Below, in pieces: positions 58,742-62,236 of a DNA stretch of 62,236 nucleotides. Under the pieces are notes generated by a model. That model made no database searches. It was not told where the DNA came from and saw only the letters and a list, made by a program, of their open reading frames with translations. The position numbers were made by a program, and so were the translations under genes. The stretch covers positions 1-62,236 of the forward strand of contig NZ_JACJKB010000014.1 in NCBI RefSeq assembly GCF_016900375.1, given 5' to 3'. This DNA is from Collinsella tanakaei (GTDB taxonomy: Bacteria > Actinomycetota > Coriobacteriia > Coriobacteriales > Coriobacteriaceae). How positions within the stretch are numbered: position 1 is the first letter of the stretch; each line of letters opens with the position of its first letter.

Positions 58742-61627
58742 CTACGACAGCAGGCGCATCATCACCGTCGCCGCCTCGGCGCGGGTGAGGTTGCCGGTGG
58801 GCATGAGCTCACCGGTCACGCTGTTGCCGGTGAAGATGCCCTCGTCGACGGCCCAGGCCATCGCGTCGCGCGCCCACGTGCTCGTCTTCCAGCCGTCCGG
58901 GAAGCTCGCCAAGTCGCCCGCGGCCGCCGGCTCGCCCGCCTGGCGCCAGAGCACCACGGCGATCTGCTCGCGCGTGATCGGGTCGTCCGGCCCGAAGTTG
59001 CCGGAGTCGGAGTATCCGGAGAAGATGCCCTCCTGAACCGCCCAGGAGACGGCCTCGCCGTACCAAGAGCCCGCGACGCAGTCCTCGAAGCGGTCCATGA
59101 TGGTCGTGTCGACCTCGGGGTTTTTCGCCACGTTGTAGAGCACCGTCGCCATCTGCGCGCGCGTGATGGAGTCGTCCGGCCCGAACTTATCGGAGCCCTC
59201 GTAGCCGTGGAAGATGCCGTTCTCCACCGCCCATGCGACGGGCTCGGCGTACCAGGCGTCGGACGCCACGTCGCTGAAGACCTTCTCGGGCTCCTCGGTA
59301 TCGCCCGCCTCGGTAGCCGTGGCAGTGACTGTTACCGGGCCGTCGGGCATCGTGAACCAGTACTCGCCTGCGGTGCGCTCGGTCACGGCGACCGACTTGC
59401 CGTCCTTATCGGTAACGACAACAGCGCCCTTCTCGAGCGTATAGCCGTCGTTCGGCTCCACGTGGAGGTTGACCTGGATGCCGGGCTTGGCTTCCTGCGG
59501 AGCGAGCACCGAGCAGTCGGAGACCTCGACGTCGATGGCGTGCGCGGCGTCGTGCTCCTCGACCGCCGCCGTGATGGTCACGTCGGACTCCGGCATGGTG
59601 AAGGTGTATCGCAGGCCGTCAGGGTAGGAGACGGGGCCAGTCAGCTTCACCGTCTTGCCGTTGCCGTCGACCGCCTTGATGGAGGAGACGCCGTACCCCT
59701 CGTCGGGGTCGATCATGTAGTAGACCTCCTCGCCGGGCGCGTAGTCCCGGTCCTGGAGGTAGACGGTCGCGTGCGCGGGCTTGTTGGCCTTCACGCGGTA
59801 CACGGCGTCCTTGACAAAGGCGACCTTAACCGTGACGTCCGCGTCCGGCATGTCGAACGCCCAGGTGGTGTTCGCGGTCTGCGGTATGTCGACGGTCTTG
59901 CCGCTCGCGTCGGTGTACGTGACCGAGCCGACCTTCCAGCCGTCGTCGGGCTTCGGGTAGACCTTCACGACGGAGCCGACCGTGGCGGGAGAGCCGCTGA
60001 TGCTCACCGTGCCACCCTCGGTGGGCTGGACGACGTCGATGTAGCGCTTGTTCACGGCATTCTCGTACGTGACCGTGAGCGTGACGTCCTCGCTCGGCAT
60101 GGTGAACCAGCGCGTGTCGTCCGCCCCGTACACCTTCACGCTCTCGCCGGTCTTGGTGGTCACCGTGACGTCGGAGATCCCATAGCCGTCGTCGGGATCG
60201 ATGACGAACGCCACGTGATCGCCGATCTCAACCCTATCCTTGTCGAAGCCTTCGCCGAATCTGAGGGTGCCGTTGGCCGAGACGATGGATACGGCGCGAT
60301 GGGCGACGATAGCGATAGGGGGCAGGTCGTTATTATTCTCGAATTCCAAGGTGATGGTAATGTCCTCATCGGGCATGATGAACCAGCCGCCGGAGCCGCT
60401 TCGCGAGAACGGCACGTCCTTGCCACTCGCCGTCGTCACATAGATATCGGTGAGGCGGTAGGTATCAAAAAACATGCAATGGATACTCACCCGCTCGCCG
60501 GTGACGGCGGAGTCCTTCTGCGTGTCGTAGAGCCCGTTGAAGGTAACGCCAAATCGGGAATCCACCGTGATCTTGTGCGAAGTCTTCTGATCGCCTTGCG
60601 CCTCGACCTGCTTGAAGCCCCGTGGCCCATCGAACGTCGAGGAGGACGTGTTGTTGAAGTTGAGCTTCTTGATAGAGCTCCAGCTCATCTCGCCGGTGCT
60701 AGAAGAGGGGCACGCCTCCAAGTAATAATCCTCGCCCTGATAGGTCACCCGACAGTAGTAATGCCACGCGTAGTACGCCTCTGTGCCCTTTTCGTAGTCG
60801 AAAAAGCAGTTATGGACGTCTTCGAATACGCCCATGCGGTTCGCGATATAGGTAATCGTCGTGGGCGAGACGTATGAGTCCCAAGTCTTCGTAACGAAAA
60901 ACGGCTCATCGGGGCGCGTCACCAAATGGATGAGATACTCGCCGTCGTTCAGAGGGTAATGGAATTCGGCGCGGAGCCCGTCGCAGACGGCGGAGAGCTT
61001 CTCGACGGGATTCTTGATGGATTTGCCGTACTTCGCAAAAGCGTCGTCAACCCACTTGTTGAGGGCCTGGTCGTAATCGACGAAGTTCGCGGTAAACGTC
61101 GCGGCGAGCACCTTTCTCGATCCCGACTTCTCATAGAGGCTGAGCGTCTTCGCCCCGGTCGAATTCGGCTTGAATGCAAATCCAGCAACGTAGCCCCCCG
61201 GCACGCGAAGGCAGTGATTCACCACGCCCTGGTCATCGATATCATCGAATTCCCCTGACTTCAGTGGGTCATAGTAGGTCGTCGTCGCCCCGGCGCACTG
61301 AAGCGAGAAGCTCGCGTCCGGGTTGTCGGTTCTGATGTACAGATAACGCATGCACTTCGAATTGTTGTACCAAGTGTCGCCGAGCCCGTCGATGTAGTAC
61401 ACCTGGTAATCGTACTTGGGTGCGGTAGTCGCTGCCATAAGGTCGATGCCACCATCAGCCTCCTGCGCGGGCTCAGCAATAGACTGAATCGCCGACTCGA
61501 GCGTCCCCGCCACATCCACCGGATTGGCATACGCCGCACCCGGCGCCATCGGCAGCGCGAGTGCCACTGCCACCGCTAGCGCCGCAACACGACCCCGTAT
61601 TCTAGGGATATAATGATCGACCTTCAT
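58742..61627 (-). CDS. SLH-domain cell-surface protein with repeat domains
   Basis: A 961-residue exported protein. A signal peptide (VAALAVAVALALPMAPGAAYA) leads to an N-terminal region that resembles a degenerate transglutaminase core (about 180-330, WVDDAFAKYGKSIKNPVEKL, AYYAWHYYCRVTYQGEDYYL). From about 350 to 770 there are five or more similar repeats, each ending in a YWFTMPDGPVTVTA-type strand. The C-terminal 185 residues are three S-layer homology domains (SDVASDAWYAEPVAWAVENG, ITRAQMATVLYNV and two more), anchoring it to wall polymer. AAGGAG precedes ATG. Confidence 0.92.
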   Translation of the reverse strand: MKVDHYIPRIRGRVAALAVAVALALPMAPGAAYANPVDVAGTLESAIQSIAEPAQEADGGIDLMAATTAPKYDYQVYYIDGLGDTWYNNSKCMRYLYIRTDNPDASFSLQCAGATTTYYDPLKSGEFDDIDDQGVVNHCLRVPGGYVAGFAFKPNSTGAKTLSLYEKSGSRKVLAATFTANFVDYDQALNKWVDDAFAKYGKSIKNPVEKLSAVCDGLRAEFHYPLNDGEYLIHLVTRPDEPFFVTKTWDSYVSPTTITYIANRMGVFEDVHNCFFDYEKGTEAYYAWHYYCRVTYQGEDYYLEACPSSSTGEMSWSSIKKLNFNNTSSSTFDGPRGFKQVEAQGDQKTSHKITVDSRFGVTFNGLYDTQKDSAVTGERVSIHCMFFDTYRLTDIYVTTASGKDVPFSRSGSGGWFIMPDEDITITLEFENNNDLPPIAIVAHRAVSIVSANGTLRFGEGFDKDRVEIGDHVAFVIDPDDGYGISDVTVTTKTGESVKVYGADDTRWFTMPSEDVTLTVTYENAVNKRYIDVVQPTEGGTVSISGSPATVGSVVKVYPKPDDGWKVGSVTYTDASGKTVDIPQTANTTWAFDMPDADVTVKVAFVKDAVYRVKANKPAHATVYLQDRDYAPGEEVYYMIDPDEGYGVSSIKAVDGNGKTVKLTGPVSYPDGLRYTFTMPESDVTITAAVEEHDAAHAIDVEVSDCSVLAPQEAKPGIQVNLHVEPNDGYTLEKGAVVVTDKDGKSVAVTERTAGEYWFTMPDGPVTVTATATEAGDTEEPEKVFSDVASDAWYAEPVAWAVENGIFHGYEGSDKFGPDDSITRAQMATVLYNVAKNPEVDTTIMDRFEDCVAGSWYGEAVSWAVQEGIFSGYSDSGNFGPDDPITREQIAVVLWRQAGEPAAAGDLASFPDGWKTSTWARDAMAWAVDEGIFTGNSVTGELMPTGNLTRAEAATVMMRLLS

Positions 61628-62091
61628 GGTGCTCCTTCCAATCGTCCCCTCCCAAAAGCGCCGACCCTGCTCTGTCGCGCTTCATCGCAAGACCGCGGTC
61701 ACCAGATCGAACGCATGAATCCATTTCACGGTACCAACCGAAGTTGGCGCGCTGTTGCGCAACATCAATCATTTGACCCACTGCTTAAGCCATCATCTCT
61801 GCAGGCGGAGGCCGCGAACGCTCCCTCGATAAAGAGGCTCTCGAGCAGGAGATGCCCGGTCCGCCTAAAGCGCAAGTCGGCACCTGCCATCCCCGTGTTC
61901 GAATCGATAGCGCTGGCAAACCGTATCTCCCCAAACCGGGGCGGCGGATATGGCTCCCCTGCCCGCGGCGCCCTACGGCGCTTTCGGCGTCCCATCCGTC
62001 GCACATCCTCGGCTCCCCCGCCTTCCATAAAGAGGCACCCCCGCCTGCAGAGAGGCGGGGGTGCCGAAGAGCACTATAGACCTTGCGGCCG
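61628..62091. other. Gap upstream of the SLH protein gene
   Basis: No convincing gene is seen; overlapping minus-strand frames between 61765 and 62028 have no family resemblance. The bases 61790-62030 are GC-rich with several short inverted repeats and may form a leader for the SLH gene, but I could not match it to a known riboswitch. Confidence 0.4.
62034..62065 (-). terminator. Terminator of the right-edge gene
   Basis: Minus-strand GGCACCCCCGCC and GGCGGGGGTGCC form a perfect 12-bp stem followed by TCTTTATGG, 26 bases after the stop codon. Confidence 0.85.
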
Positions 62092-62236
62092 CTACTTCAC
62101 GACGCCGGCCTGGACCGCGTTCACGATCATCGCGGCCATCTCGGCGCGGTTGATGGAGCGGGTGGCCTGCAGGGCGCGGGAGCCGTCGTCGAGCTCGACG
62201 CCGCTGATGACGCCGTTCTCGACCGCCCACGCCATG
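62092..62236 (-). CDS. C-terminal fragment of an SLH-domain protein (cut by window edge)
   Basis: The last 48 codons of a minus-strand gene whose start lies outside. The sequence (MAWAVENGVISGVELDDGSR, INRAEMAAMIVNAVQAGVVK) matches the end of an S-layer homology domain, as in the protein encoded just downstream. So at least two wall-anchored proteins are encoded in tandem. Confidence 0.85.
   Translation of the reverse strand, partial: MAWAVENGVISGVELDDGSRALQATRSINRAEMAAMIVNAVQAGVVK

Noticed and set aside
58508-60877. 789-codon plus-strand frame over the SLH protein gene
   Set aside because: Antisense shadow; the minus strand has signal peptide, repeats and SLH domains.
61765-62028. Overlapping minus-strand frames upstream of the SLH gene
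   Set aside because: Two competing frames, no ribosome binding site, product rich in Arg/Gly/Pro only.

Overview
The window looks like a chromosomal segment of a Coriobacteriia member, most likely Collinsella or a close relative. That placement is inference from the high G+C, the gene set and the family types, since no 16S rRNA gene is present. About 50 protein genes, one tRNA gene and many intergenic palindromes are visible. No phage, insertion sequence with a transposase, or CRISPR array is seen.

Layout: 0.3-2.3 kb holds infC-rpmI-rplT (minus), an ArsC/Spx-like gene and tRNA-Leu(CAA). 2.3-7 kb holds a transglutaminase-like protein, class II fructose-bisphosphate aldolase, an unknown protein and an MBL-fold hydrolase. 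7.1-12.9 kb holds a RelA/SpoT enzyme and an unusually large RecJ fused to a RecQ-like helicase. 13.2-16.4 kb holds a BASS transporter, a HAD phosphatase and a lipoprotein. 16.9-21.6 kb is an operon of vWA lipoprotein, XpaC-like protein, solute-binding-like protein and TelA. 21.9-26.8 kb is a complete branched-chain amino acid ABC importer (livJHMGF). 27-36 kb holds homoserine dehydrogenase, a zincin, an esterase, large PurL and a TrpB2 preceded by a Trp-codon leader peptide and attenuator. 36-40 kb is a fructose PTS operon (fruR-fruK-fruA). 40-43 kb holds a cyclase-family protein, AzlCD and an HD protein. 43.2-46.9 kb is a three-gene flavin unit (lactate-dehydrogenase-like protein, EtfB, ferredoxin-EtfA) resembling the electron-confurcating LctBCD complex. 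47-52.6 kb holds small and membrane proteins, a deviant peptide deformylase, TrmL, a PurF that lacks the N-terminal cysteine, and a nuclease lipoprotein. 52.9-62.2 kb holds a tyrosine phosphatase, a YitT protein, cell-surface proteins (CAP plus wall-binding repeats, SLH), an alcohol dehydrogenase and a Dus enzyme.

The genes point to a host-associated fermenter that imports fructose and amino acids, exports excess branched-chain amino acids and builds purines, with flavin-based electron transfer around lactate. Gene starts were placed from Shine-Dalgarno sequences, and four genes overlap their upstream neighbour (livG, lctC, azlD and the solute-binding-like gene), suggesting translational coupling.

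The most unusual features are non-coding: infC starts at an AUA codon behind a hairpin leader; trpB has a classical WWW leader peptide and terminator; and long palindromes form at least two families. One family (a 35-43 bp arm motif) sits against the stop codons of azlD, the alcohol dehydrogenase and the Dus gene, and encodes the last two codons and the stop of the dehydrogenase. Another (about 176 bp with terminal inverted repeats) lies in convergent gaps.
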